From Candidatus Auribacterota bacterium (lineage in GTDB: Bacteria > Auribacterota > UBA6266), in contig JAFGBE010000027.1 of assembly GCA_016933315.1 (NCBI GenBank), positions 1 through 20,855 on the forward strand: a stretch of 20,855 nucleotides of DNA, written 5' to 3'. Positions 1 to 7,659 of this stretch are shown one piece after another. The position numbers and the translations under genes are program-made. How positions within the stretch are numbered: the first letter of the stretch is position 1; every line of letters starts with the position of its first letter. The notes under the pieces are model-generated. The model was not told the DNA's origin, searched no databases, and saw only the letters and a program-made list of their open reading frames with translations.

Positions 1-410
1 GCCTCGATCCAGGTGGTTTCCAGCGCCGCCGCGCCGCCGGTTATCGCCAGATAACATGCTCCGTATTTCTTCATGGCTTCCACGCTATCATCAAGAAGCC
101 CTCCCTTCCCGATAATAGCTTTTGCGCCGTATTCTTTCACAAGGCCCAGCGTAAACCTGTTCATTCTGGTGCTTGTAGTCGTGCCGATACATATTTTTGT
201 AAACTTATTCCCGCTCTTTTTCACACCGGGAGCCGTGTGAAGCAGTGCGGCGTTCCAAAGATCCATCGCAGGCCTGACCTTCTCATCAAAAATCCTCATG
301 AGAGACGCATCCCTGCAGCCGATAATATAACCGTTAATATAAACCTCTTCGCCTAACTCAAGTCTCTTTATCTCTTTACTGCCTTTTACAGGAAAAACCA
401 GATTTTTCAT
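1..410 (-). CDS. Class I fumarate hydratase, beta subunit (C-terminus cut by left window edge)
   Basis: This is the smaller subunit of a two-subunit, oxygen-sensitive Fe-S fumarase, which interconverts fumarate and malate together with the alpha subunit encoded just upstream. About 136 residues are visible from the ATG at 410. They include the family motifs GTTTSTRMN (near residue 78), IIGKGG (near residue 100) and ITGGAAA (near residue 124); this subunit is usually about 180-200 residues, so the C-terminal third lies outside the window. The start follows an AGGTGA ribosome-binding sequence at close spacing and lies 19 bp after the alpha stop, so the two are cotranscribed. A tartrate dehydratase beta subunit (TtdB-like) is the main alternative, because the families share these motifs and sequence alone does not separate the substrates. 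Confidence 0.9.
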   Translation of the reverse strand, partial: MKNLVFPVKGSKEIKRLELGEEVYINGYIIGCRDASLMRIFDEKVRPAMDLWNAALLHTAPGVKKSGNKFTKICIGTTTSTRMNRFTLGLVKEYGAKAIIGKGGLLDDSVEAMKKYGACYLAITGGAAALETTWIE

Positions 411-429
411 ATGTCACCTATATAAAATT

Positions 430-1308
430 TTATACCCCATACTTGATTTTGCCGTCCGCGTGAATGACCGCTTCGGCCCTTCTTGCCGCCCAGCACTGCA
501 TATTCACGGCTACAGGATTCAGCGATATATGCGTATCCGCCTTCTCAATATTCACAGCCAAAGCTGTAATAGTGCCTCCCAGCCCCATAGGCCCTATACC
601 GAGGCTGTTTACATCCTTCAGCAAATCCCTCTCCATCTTTTCGATATTTTTATCGGGATTCCTTTTATTAAGGTTTCTGGTCGCCGCCTTCTTGGCCAAT
701 TTCACGCATAATTCCGATGTCCCCCCTATCCCTACGCCTATTACTACCGGAGGACAGGGGTTAGCCCCGGAATTCACCATGCACTCGAGCACAAATTTCT
801 TTATGGCTTTGCAACCATCGGCAGGCTTCAGCATTTTAAGGAAACTCATATTCTCAGATCCTGAACCCTTGGGAACAAAAACCATGCTGATCTTCTTTTT
901 CCCCTTTATAGGAATAAAATCTATGACGGGTATTTTAGCGCCCGTGTTAGTATGCGTCCTTTCCCTTGTCAGCGTATCCAGGGTATTTGACCTTAAAGGA
1001 TATTTTTTCGTTATTTCCTTAACACCTTTTCGTATGCTTTCCTCTATACTCCCAATGTATAAAGGGAAACCATCCGCCACACCTATTGTATAAATAGGAA
1101 GGCCTGTATCCTGGCAGACAAGAAGGTCTTCCTTCTCTGCAATCTCAATGTTGCGCTGTATGACAGACAGCAATTTTCTGCCAAGAGGACTTTTCTCCAT
1201 GTTTTTTGCCCGGGTTATCTCTTTCTTTACATCGCCGGGTATTTTCTTTAAAGCCCTTATATAAAGCTCTCCGGACACATTTTTTACAATTCGCTCCAGC
1301 TTATTCAT
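430..1308 (-). CDS. Class I fumarate hydratase, alpha subunit
   Basis: This is the [4Fe-4S]-bearing catalytic subunit of a class I hydro-lyase (fumarase, or less likely L-tartrate dehydratase), 292 residues, a normal length for an alpha subunit. The three expected cluster cysteines are present: C65 in VCQDTGLP, C185 in SGANPCPPVV and C272 in NMQCWAARR. The glycine-rich stretch GVGIGGTSE follows C185. The ATG at 1308 is preferred to one 48 bp upstream because it has an AAGGGG ribosome-binding sequence at good spacing, matches the family N-terminus, and begins 5 bp after the flavoprotein stop. It sits between a FrdA/NadB-like flavoprotein and the beta subunit, suggesting a fumarate-centred function at the end of the operon. 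Confidence 0.93.
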   Translation of the reverse strand: MNKLERIVKNVSGELYIRALKKIPGDVKKEITRAKNMEKSPLGRKLLSVIQRNIEIAEKEDLLVCQDTGLPIYTIGVADGFPLYIGSIEESIRKGVKEITKKYPLRSNTLDTLTRERTHTNTGAKIPVIDFIPIKGKKKISMVFVPKGSGSENMSFLKMLKPADGCKAIKKFVLECMVNSGANPCPPVVIGVGIGGTSELCVKLAKKAATRNLNKRNPDKNIEKMERDLLKDVNSLGIGPMGLGGTITALAVNIEKADTHISLNPVAVNMQCWAARRAEAVIHADGKIKYGV

Positions 1309-1313
1309 AATAT

Positions 1314-2504
1314 TTAACCCCTTGCGGCTGCAATGCCGGCTATCCTGCCAAAACATATCACATCTAACAGAGAATTGCCCATAAGCCTGTTGGAACCGTG
1401 CACGCCACCCGTTATTTCCCCCGCGGCGTACATACCTTCTACACCTGTCCAGGCATTCCCGTCTATTACGATACCCCCGTTCTGGTAATGAAGCGTAGGA
1501 AAAACAAAAAAGGGATCTTTGTCCAAATCCATTCCCTGTGTTTTTGCCACGCTGGCCAGGCCCGGAAACGATTTTTTGAGAAAATCCTTTCCGTATTTTT
1601 CCAGAACCGGGCTGATATCCAGTTTAAAAGCGCCCGCTTCCCCGACTCTATATGCCTTGTTTTCATCGTGTCTCTTAAACATATACGCGGAAAGGTCAGA
1701 TCTCCTTCCGACTTTTTCAATGTCTATCGGGCCTTCTCTGTCAGAAAGCACAGCGCCGAGCGAAAGCAAGGATTCGGGAACCGGCCGGCCTCTCAGGGAT
1801 AGAGGCAGGACATAACCCATGGGATGATACTGTAAAGAATCCCTTTCAGCCGTTTTTGCGCCAAGCTTGACCGCCATTTCCATAACTTCACCCGTGGCAT
1901 CACTGCAATTGCTTGTAATCAGTTTCTTCTGAGCGGCTATTTTATAGCAACTCCCGCCAGAAGACAGCAGAATCCTTTCGCATTCAATTACAATGCGCCC
2001 GTTCGCCTCACAATAAACCTGAAAGACCTTCTTCCTGCGCTTTATATCGAGAACCCGGTGATTTTCCTTTACTGTCACCCCGGAACCCCTGACTTTTTCA
2101 GCCAACACAGTCACTATCCGCGCTCCTATATTATCCCCGCATGATAAAAGCCTGGGGAACGTCGAACCTATTGACGGTTTAAACATATATCTTCCTGTCT
2201 TATCCCGGTCAAAATTGAGTCCCTGTTCTTCCAGCCACCGCACTACTTCCATGCTGCTGCCCGTCAGAACACGCACAAGCGCCGGAACATTATCAAAATG
2301 CCCGCATTTCATCGTATCTTCATAGTGCACTTCCGGGTTGTCCGGTTCGCATATGCTCGCGGCAATACCGCCCTGGGCCATGGCGGTATTGGAAAAACCA
2401 AGTCCCGACTTTGTCAGAAGCAGGATATTATCGATATTCTTTGAAGCTTCTATCGCCGCAGTCATGCCTGCGCCGCCGGAACCTATTATCACAACCTTAT
2501 ACAT
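1314..2504 (-). CDS. FAD-dependent oxidoreductase of the fumarate reductase / L-aspartate oxidase family, short and with altered active site
   Basis: This is a soluble FAD_binding_2 flavoprotein of 396 residues. The dinucleotide motif GSGGAG is at 8-13, the FAD segment MAQGGIAA near 42-49, and the capping-domain and C-terminal Rossmann signatures LHYQNGG (338-344) and MYAAGE...HGSNRLMGNSLLD (from about 358). Asn replaces the His that binds FAD covalently in FrdA/SdhA, so FAD should be noncovalent as in NadB. It is much shorter than NadB (about 500-540) and lacks the C-terminal helical domain. Where the family has E-x-x-RGEG-x-x-L, this protein reads ESLLSLGAVL (244-253), so the proton-shuttle Arg is missing although the substrate-site His339 and Arg372 remain. 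The ATG at 2504 follows AGAGGAAG and overlaps the ATP-grasp gene by 8 bp. Substrate is unknown; fumarate or aspartate chemistry is suggested by the adjacent fumarase. Confidence 0.85.
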   Translation of the reverse strand: MYKVVIIGSGGAGMTAAIEASKNIDNILLLTKSGLGFSNTAMAQGGIAASICEPDNPEVHYEDTMKCGHFDNVPALVRVLTGSSMEVVRWLEEQGLNFDRDKTGRYMFKPSIGSTFPRLLSCGDNIGARIVTVLAEKVRGSGVTVKENHRVLDIKRRKKVFQVYCEANGRIVIECERILLSSGGSCYKIAAQKKLITSNCSDATGEVMEMAVKLGAKTAERDSLQYHPMGYVLPLSLRGRPVPESLLSLGAVLSDREGPIDIEKVGRRSDLSAYMFKRHDENKAYRVGEAGAFKLDISPVLEKYGKDFLKKSFPGLASVAKTQGMDLDKDPFFVFPTLHYQNGGIVIDGNAWTGVEGMYAAGEITGGVHGSNRLMGNSLLDVICFGRIAGIAAARG

Positions 2505-3750
2505 CCGCGCACTTCCTCTGATACTTTCTGATATTTTTTCCGTAATCCCTGAAAAACTGGAATGTCCTGACAACAGCAGGAATAGGATCGTCCCAGGAAA
2601 AGAAGGCGTATGTTTTATGCCCTTTAATCGACCTTATCCAGTTTCCAAACCCGATGGCATGCTCTTTATACCCGCATGCCCTGTAAGCATGAAGGGAATT
2701 CAGCAAATCCTCGAAAAAGTTTATCCATATCATCTTTTCACCGATTTGTCTGTAAGCCGGTATTTTCATCCCGAGGGAATCATAATATGCCGCAAGAGGA
2801 ATATTAACCCCGCATTCCACGGCCAGGGACATCCACAGCCATGCTCTTCCGTTAATCTCCATAACTTTCAGTTTACCGTCTCTCGGATCATGCTTGAATT
2901 CAAGCTGCGATATCCCGGAATAACCCAGGTCTCTCAGTACCCGGACTCCATCTTCTTCAAGTTCCTTGAAACTGACGCTTTCACCGCACCTGCACGTGCC
3001 GAAATCCGGCGGGAACTGGCGTACTTTTCTTCCGGTAAAAAATACTATGGTGTTTCGGTCGGCCGAAACATAAGAACCGAATGTGTAAAGTCTTTCATTG
3101 CCGCCCGGTATATATTCCTGTATCAGGTATTTATTACAATATTTATCAGCTATCTTTATATTTTTCTCAAAATCGGACTCAGACTGGCAAAACAATACCT
3201 TCTTGCCGGTACTAACCCTGAGGGACGTGGATATATCAGGCTTAATAATGCACGGATAGCCTATCTCCCTGCCTACCCTGACGGCATTTAATCCAGCTTC
3301 AAAAAAAAGAGTGCGCGGCATCTGTATTCCTTTTTCCTGAAATATCTTATACTGCCGCGTTTTATCTATCAGTTCGATATTCGTTTTTCCGCCTGTAGCC
3401 AGGTAGACATAATCTTTGATTTCATCAAATCGGCGGGTGACTTCCAGTATATCCTCGTCATCCACCAGGAACAGCACCGGTTTTACGGAAAATTTCTTTA
3501 AGAAACCTTTCAAAAAATCAACTATGTCCGGGGAACTTTTTATTCCGGGCTCGCAGTAAAACGCAAATTTGTTCGAATAGCGGGCAACCGAAGCGGGATT
3601 ATTATCCAGGGCTATTACTTTCACCCCGTTTTCCGCAAGCGCCCTGGCCACACCAAAGCCCACGGGATAACCCGTAGGGTAAACGATTGCCGCAGACCGG
3701 TTCCATCCGAAACAATCTTCCAACTTCACTTTTTTCCCAAATCCTGCCAT
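2497..3750 (-). CDS. ATP-grasp family ligase
   Basis: This is a 417-residue carboxylate-amine/thiol ligase of the ATP-grasp superfamily, carbamoyl-phosphate-synthase-like. An N-terminal Rossmann-like preATP-grasp domain (about 18-125) contains YPTGYPVGFGVARAL. The ATP-grasp fold follows, with the nucleotide-binding Lys170 in YPCIIKPD, the hinge segment LIQEYIPGG near 209-217, and the Mg-ligand motif KVMEINGR with E298 and N300. The C-terminal 90 residues carry no motif I recognise. The ATG at 3750 follows AGGAAGGA by 12 bases and overlaps the pseI end by 25 bp. The acceptor is unknown. Its position directly after the nonulosonate synthase suggests it could attach an amino acid or other acyl group to the sugar, which is inference only. 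ATP-grasp proteins of this type are often annotated simply as carbamoyl phosphate synthase-like. Confidence 0.85.
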   Translation of the reverse strand: MAGFGKKVKLEDCFGWNRSAAIVYPTGYPVGFGVARALAENGVKVIALDNNPASVARYSNKFAFYCEPGIKSSPDIVDFLKGFLKKFSVKPVLFLVDDEDILEVTRRFDEIKDYVYLATGGKTNIELIDKTRQYKIFQEKGIQMPRTLFFEAGLNAVRVGREIGYPCIIKPDISTSLRVSTGKKVLFCQSESDFEKNIKIADKYCNKYLIQEYIPGGNERLYTFGSYVSADRNTIVFFTGRKVRQFPPDFGTCRCGESVSFKELEEDGVRVLRDLGYSGISQLEFKHDPRDGKLKVMEINGRAWLWMSLAVECGVNIPLAAYYDSLGMKIPAYRQIGEKMIWINFFEDLLNSLHAYRACGYKEHAIGFGNWIRSIKGHKTYAFFSWDDPIPAVVRTFQFFRDYGKNIRKYQRKCADV

Positions 3751-4736
3751 CTTACCGGAAAATCCTTCCTGATATGCTTATTTGTCTTGTGATTTATGAC
3801 ACTGTCATAAAAGCACGCGTCAATGCCCGAGTAAGGCCTGACTATTTTTAAATGTTCTTTGTGTAATACGGTTCCCGCCGGAATATCAATTCTTGCATGC
3901 ACGCTCCTTCTGAACTTTTTCCTGGATTCAGCTTCTGTTTTGGTCAGCTTTTTCACCCCGCTGCCCAATATGCTTTCGCTTCCCCGTATATCTTCCACAT
4001 ATTTTAAAAACTGTTTCGGGTTCAGCGAAAACACAGAATCCGGGAGGCTGCGGTTTTTTTTGATGGTGAAATGCTTCTCGAGTATCACCGCTCCAAGCGC
4101 AACTGCAAGAATTGATGAACGTGAATCTGCGGTATGATCGGAATACCCCACCATGCAACCGTACCTTTTTGCCAGTCTCGTCAGGTATCTCACATTCACA
4201 TTTCCGGGCAGCGCAGGATAATCGGAAACACAATGCATAATTACGATTTTATCGTTACCCGCCGCCCTGATTGTTTTAACCGCCCTGTCTATCTCATCTT
4301 CACCGCTCATTCCGGTAGACATGAAAATCGGCTTTCGGGTAAGGGCGGCTTCCCTTATCAATGACAGGCAGTTAAGGTTGGTGGAAGCTATTTTTATTGC
4401 CGGCACATTTATTCTTTTCAGCCACCCAAGCGAAATACTGTTGCTGCATGTGGAAAAAAACGGGATTCCCAGTTTTTTGGCGTAGTCCATAATTTTCAGA
4501 TGGCTGTTATAATCCAGCTCCAGTTTTTTCAGGATATTATAGGCCGGATCCCTCCGGATCACTATTTCATCAGCCAAAAAACTTTGGAATTTTACGCAAT
4601 CCGCCCCGTTTTCCTTGGCGGCGCGGACCAGTTCCAGAGCATGGCTCAGGCTTCCGCCATGATTTGACCCTATCTCGGCTACGATAACCGTTGAACCGCC
4701 GCCGATATTTTTGTTCCCTATTTTAATGCGTTTCAT
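3726..4736 (-). CDS. pseI: Pseudaminic acid synthase (NeuB family)
   Basis: The family condenses phosphoenolpyruvate with a 2,4-diacetamido-trideoxy-hexose (PseI) or ManNAc (NeuB) to give a nine-carbon nonulosonic acid. The 336-residue protein has the NeuB TIM barrel with EIGSNHGG (21-28), KFQ (49-51), STGMS near 140, HCVSDYPAL near 168, GYSDHT (197-202) and EKHFT (220-224); His201 and His222 are the expected metal ligands. A C-terminal SAF (antifreeze-like) domain follows from about residue 275. The usual GPDH-x-FSL segment reads LPDSVFSL, so one conserved His is Ser here. The ATG at 4736 fits the family N-terminus; an in-frame GTG at 4760 would add 8 residues. The call as PseI rather than NeuB or NeuB-like LegI rests mainly on the surrounding pseB, C, H and G genes. 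Confidence 0.88.
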   Translation of the reverse strand: MKRIKIGNKNIGGGSTVIVAEIGSNHGGSLSHALELVRAAKENGADCVKFQSFLADEIVIRRDPAYNILKKLELDYNSHLKIMDYAKKLGIPFFSTCSNSISLGWLKRINVPAIKIASTNLNCLSLIREAALTRKPIFMSTGMSGEDEIDRAVKTIRAAGNDKIVIMHCVSDYPALPGNVNVRYLTRLAKRYGCMVGYSDHTADSRSSILAVALGAVILEKHFTIKKNRSLPDSVFSLNPKQFLKYVEDIRGSESILGSGVKKLTKTEAESRKKFRRSVHARIDIPAGTVLHKEHLKIVRPYSGIDACFYDSVINHKTNKHIRKDFPVRWQDLGKK

Positions 4737-4767
4737 ACTGTTTTCTCTTTCAGTTTTCACGGCTTTG

Positions 4768-6207
4768 TCAACCCGTAAGGGTCTTTAACAGCCTTTTTAT
4801 GTACATCCTTTTTTCTTTATTGTCTTTCGCATATTTAATGAATTTCCTGTAGTTAGGCAGCTGGAACATAAAATCGAAAAACCGGTTATGCGGTAATTTA
4901 ACAAGCGCATTCACGAGAGGAGTCAGCCACGGGAATTTAACGATATAATGGAAAAATTTCTGGTAATTCATCAGCTTCTTGATATTCTCCTGCTTAATAG
5001 CGCTGCCTGTGCGCCTGTAACTGAAAAAGCAGGAATGAGGATGCTGAAGGTCATCAATTGAAAAACCGGGGTCCAAATAGCCTTTATCTTTCGCATATCT
5101 GTGTATTTCCGTGCCGGGGAAAGGCTGAAGGATAAAACATGCGGCCCATTCGGATTTGACTTTTCTGTTTATTTTCACGGTGTCAAAAAAATCAGATACT
5201 GATTCACCCGGAAATCCGGTTATATTTGTGACATATACGCGGATATTATATTTTTCAAACCATTTTCCCGCATTCACTATCTGCTCGTCCGTAATATTTC
5301 TCTTGAGCAGGATTTTCCTCATCACAGGATTTCCGTGTTCAATCCCGAAATTCGCCCTGTCGCAACCCGCGGCCTTCAACTTCTTAACCGTTTCCTCATC
5401 CAGGATATCAACCCTTACATTACAGATAAACGGCAGATTCACCTCTTTCTTATATAGATCCAGGAATTCAAAAAGCCAATCTTTCCTTAAATTGAGAGTG
5501 TCGTCGTTCAGCTGGACCCATTTCATCCCGTATTTTTCCTTTACATCTCTTATCTCTCTGACAAACCCCGCAGGGCTTCTCATCCTCACATATTTCCCTT
5601 TTCCCTCATAAAGCTTTATCATGGCGTGATTAAAACAATAAGTGCAATCGAAAGGACAACCTCTCATGGCCATAAAGGTTTTCGTGGGGTTCTCCATGAG
5701 CCTTGTATAACGTTTATAATATATATCCCTGTCGGGGTAGGGCAGGCTGTCAAGGTCCTCCCAGAACGACCTGACATCGTTTTTTATAATGCGCCCGTCT
5801 TTTTTCAGATGGAAATTTGGGAGGTCTTCATAAGAAACTTTTTTTTCGATACGGTCAAGAAGCTCCAGTAGCGAATAATCTCCTTCTCCCCGGCAAATAA
5901 TGTCTATAGGCAATTCATTTATAACATCCGGATAGAAGGTAGCATGCGGACCCCCCATCAGGATAGGAACATGAGGAAGCTGCTTTTTTATTTCACCGGC
6001 AAAATCTATCGCAAATTTATGCTCAATAGTGCATGTGGATAAGCCGATGATATCCGGTTTTGTTTCCGCAACGGCACTCACGATATCTTTTTCACCCATG
6101 TTGCATCTGACTTCCGTTTCATGCCCGTGTTTCTTCAATAATGAAGACAGGCACATTACTCCCAACCGGTCCCTGAGTTCATCATGCACGAAAGTTATCT
6201 TTGCCAT
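4768..6207 (-). CDS. B12-binding-domain radical SAM protein
   Basis: This 479-residue protein is of the cobalamin-binding radical SAM type. The N-terminal B12-like Rossmann domain (1-145) contains GLSTCT near 55 and GGPHAT (85-90). The radical SAM core starts at MRGCPFDCTYCFN with C184, C188 and C191 as the CX3CX2C [4Fe-4S] ligands, and continues with the GIEHG strand near 288. The His of the DxHxxG base-off motif is absent, as in many members, so cobalamin dependence is uncertain. Members act as methyltransferases or catalyse other radical rearrangements, and several occur in polysaccharide and lipid clusters. The ATG at 6207 follows GAAAGGG, which spans the pseH stop. Lying between pseH and pseI, it may tailor the nonulosonate or the finished glycan; no substrate can be read from the sequence. 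Confidence 0.9.
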   Translation of the reverse strand: MAKITFVHDELRDRLGVMCLSSLLKKHGHETEVRCNMGEKDIVSAVAETKPDIIGLSTCTIEHKFAIDFAGEIKKQLPHVPILMGGPHATFYPDVINELPIDIICRGEGDYSLLELLDRIEKKVSYEDLPNFHLKKDGRIIKNDVRSFWEDLDSLPYPDRDIYYKRYTRLMENPTKTFMAMRGCPFDCTYCFNHAMIKLYEGKGKYVRMRSPAGFVREIRDVKEKYGMKWVQLNDDTLNLRKDWLFEFLDLYKKEVNLPFICNVRVDILDEETVKKLKAAGCDRANFGIEHGNPVMRKILLKRNITDEQIVNAGKWFEKYNIRVYVTNITGFPGESVSDFFDTVKINRKVKSEWAACFILQPFPGTEIHRYAKDKGYLDPGFSIDDLQHPHSCFFSYRRTGSAIKQENIKKLMNYQKFFHYIVKFPWLTPLVNALVKLPHNRFFDFMFQLPNYRKFIKYAKDNKEKRMYIKRLLKTLTG

Positions 6208-6210
6208 ATA

Positions 6211-6693
6211 TTACCCTTTCAGATCTTTCCTGAGTTCGAAACAGGGGTTTTCTTTATATATTACTTTACTAAGACCGGTAAAACCCGCTCCTTTGAAAGC
6301 CTTCAATGATATGATATTGTCGGGTTTGATATGCGCAATAACCGGAAACCAGTCTTTTTTTTCCCGTTTCAGGAAATCCAGCGCCATTTTTAAAACGGTC
6401 GTTCCCAATCCCTTTCCTCTGTAATCCCTGTGAACTGAAACGCTTATTTCGCTTCCGTCCCCGCCATGCTCATACCGGCACTGCGCAAAAGCAACTGAAC
6501 CAATCTCAAAAATAAGGATTATGGTATTCATGTCTCTTATTTTCTTGCCGAACCAATCGAGATGTTCTTCCATTGTAACAGGGGCCGTGTTGAACGCTCC
6601 CCTTCTGAAAGGAGAGTGGTCCAGCAGGCTGTAAAGGACAGAGGCGTCGGATGTTCCCGCTTCTCTTATTTTTATAACATCGCCGGCATTCAT
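6211..6693 (-). CDS. pseH: GNAT N-acetyltransferase, PseH-like
   Basis: This 160-residue protein has the GNAT fold with the acetyl-CoA pyrophosphate-binding motif YRGKGLG at 91-97, preceded by the typical SVHRD strand and followed by the IKPDNIISLKAFKGAGF segment near 122-139 that is characteristic of RimJ/PseH-type enzymes. PseH N-acetylates the 4-amino group of UDP-4-amino-4,6-dideoxy-AltNAc. Substrate assignment rests on context: its ATG directly follows the pseG stop codon (TAGATG), and the rest of the pathway is encoded nearby. B. subtilis SpsD is a comparable small GNAT in a related cluster. A different acyl group or amino-sugar substrate cannot be excluded from sequence alone. Confidence 0.82.
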   Translation of the reverse strand: MNAGDVIKIREAGTSDASVLYSLLDHSPFRRGAFNTAPVTMEEHLDWFGKKIRDMNTIILIFEIGSVAFAQCRYEHGGDGSEISVSVHRDYRGKGLGTTVLKMALDFLKREKKDWFPVIAHIKPDNIISLKAFKGAGFTGLSKVIYKENPCFELRKDLKG

Positions 6694-7659
6694 CTAAGAC
6701 CCTGCTTTACTTTTCATGAAAGATTCAATAACCCGTTTTGCGCCTTTTCCATCCACTATGCTTTTTCCGGTAAGATACCTTTCCCTTCTTATGTCAGCAG
6801 GCCCTAATTTTTCAATACATCCGCGCATCTTCGTGAACACATCCTTCTTTTCATGGCTTCCTGCCCATTCCAGAAATCCCGCCTTTTTAAGGCTCGAGAT
6901 ATTGCCCATCTGGTTCTCCGCAAAACATATCCCGATAGACGGCACTCCGCATCTCGCAAGCTCATATAACGTCTGGCCGCCGCCGGATACGCATATATCA
7001 CACATGAGCATCAAATCAAGCATACCCGAAGCCGGAATATCGCCGTAAAACATGATTTTCCCGCCGCATCCGCCGCCGGGGCCCCGTCCGCCATCCGGTG
7101 AAACAACATGATAATTATAGCGGGGGTATTTTCCGGCCAGGGCATCGAGCGTTTTTTCCATAAACAGCTCTCTCCCCTTGCCGCCGAAAGTTATTAAAAC
7201 ATCTGTTATTCCGTCTTTTATCTTTTTGTCCGGGACCGCCCAGAACTCCCTTCTCAGTATTATGTATTCCTTGCCGCTTCCGCATATGGACGGGTTGATT
7301 ACCAGCCCTTCAGGATACTTTATCCTGTTATAATCATCTATCATGAGCATCCTGCCGTGCGTTACATCGGATATACTGCCGTACAAGAACTCATCCGCAA
7401 TATAAGAATCTATTATTACCATATCTTTCTGCTTTGCGGCGTTAACGACATTCCTTCTTTCTCTGTTCCAGTCAAGCAAAGCCCCGCCGGTTATTCCCTG
7501 TCTATCAAGAAAACGCCTTGCTCTTTCATCTCCGTTAACAATAAATTCCGCATCGGTGGCCCCATCAATATCCATAGCAGCGTGAACAAGGGCCGAGCAC
7601 CTTGAAATATGTCCGAAACCGGTTTTCTCCCCTCCTTCGGTCAACACCATAATCTTCAT
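6694..7659 (-). CDS. pseG: UDP-2,4-diacetamido-2,4,6-trideoxy-beta-L-altropyranose hydrolase
   Basis: PseG removes UDP from the activated diacetamido sugar so that PseI can condense it with PEP. The 321-residue protein has the GT-B/MurG-like architecture of the family. The N-terminal loop GFGHISRC (14-21) places a His at position 17, the position of the catalytic His reported for Campylobacter PseG. The UDP-binding region reads SGGGQTLYE (225-233) followed by CGVPSIGICFAENQ (237-250). A Gly-rich segment near 193-200 in the linker region is unusual. The ATG overlaps the upstream stop as ATGA, and pseH follows without a gap, so PseF, PseG and PseH are likely translationally coupled. B. subtilis SpsG is the alternative family name. 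Confidence 0.9.
   Translation of the reverse strand: MKIMVLTEGGEKTGFGHISRCSALVHAAMDIDGATDAEFIVNGDERARRFLDRQGITGGALLDWNRERRNVVNAAKQKDMVIIDSYIADEFLYGSISDVTHGRMLMIDDYNRIKYPEGLVINPSICGSGKEYIILRREFWAVPDKKIKDGITDVLITFGGKGRELFMEKTLDALAGKYPRYNYHVVSPDGGRGPGGGCGGKIMFYGDIPASGMLDLMLMCDICVSGGGQTLYELARCGVPSIGICFAENQMGNISSLKKAGFLEWAGSHEKKDVFTKMRGCIEKLGPADIRRERYLTGKSIVDGKGAKRVIESFMKSKAGS

Noticed and set aside
1314..2504. Definite L-aspartate oxidase (nadB) call
   Set aside because: The catalytic RGEG motif and C-terminal domain are missing and no nadA or nadC is present, so only the family is named.
2338..3291. Long plus-strand open frame of 317 codons
   Set aside because: It lies antisense to the ATP-grasp and flavoprotein genes, both with clear motifs; its translation shows no domain or plausible start signal, so it is a shadow frame.
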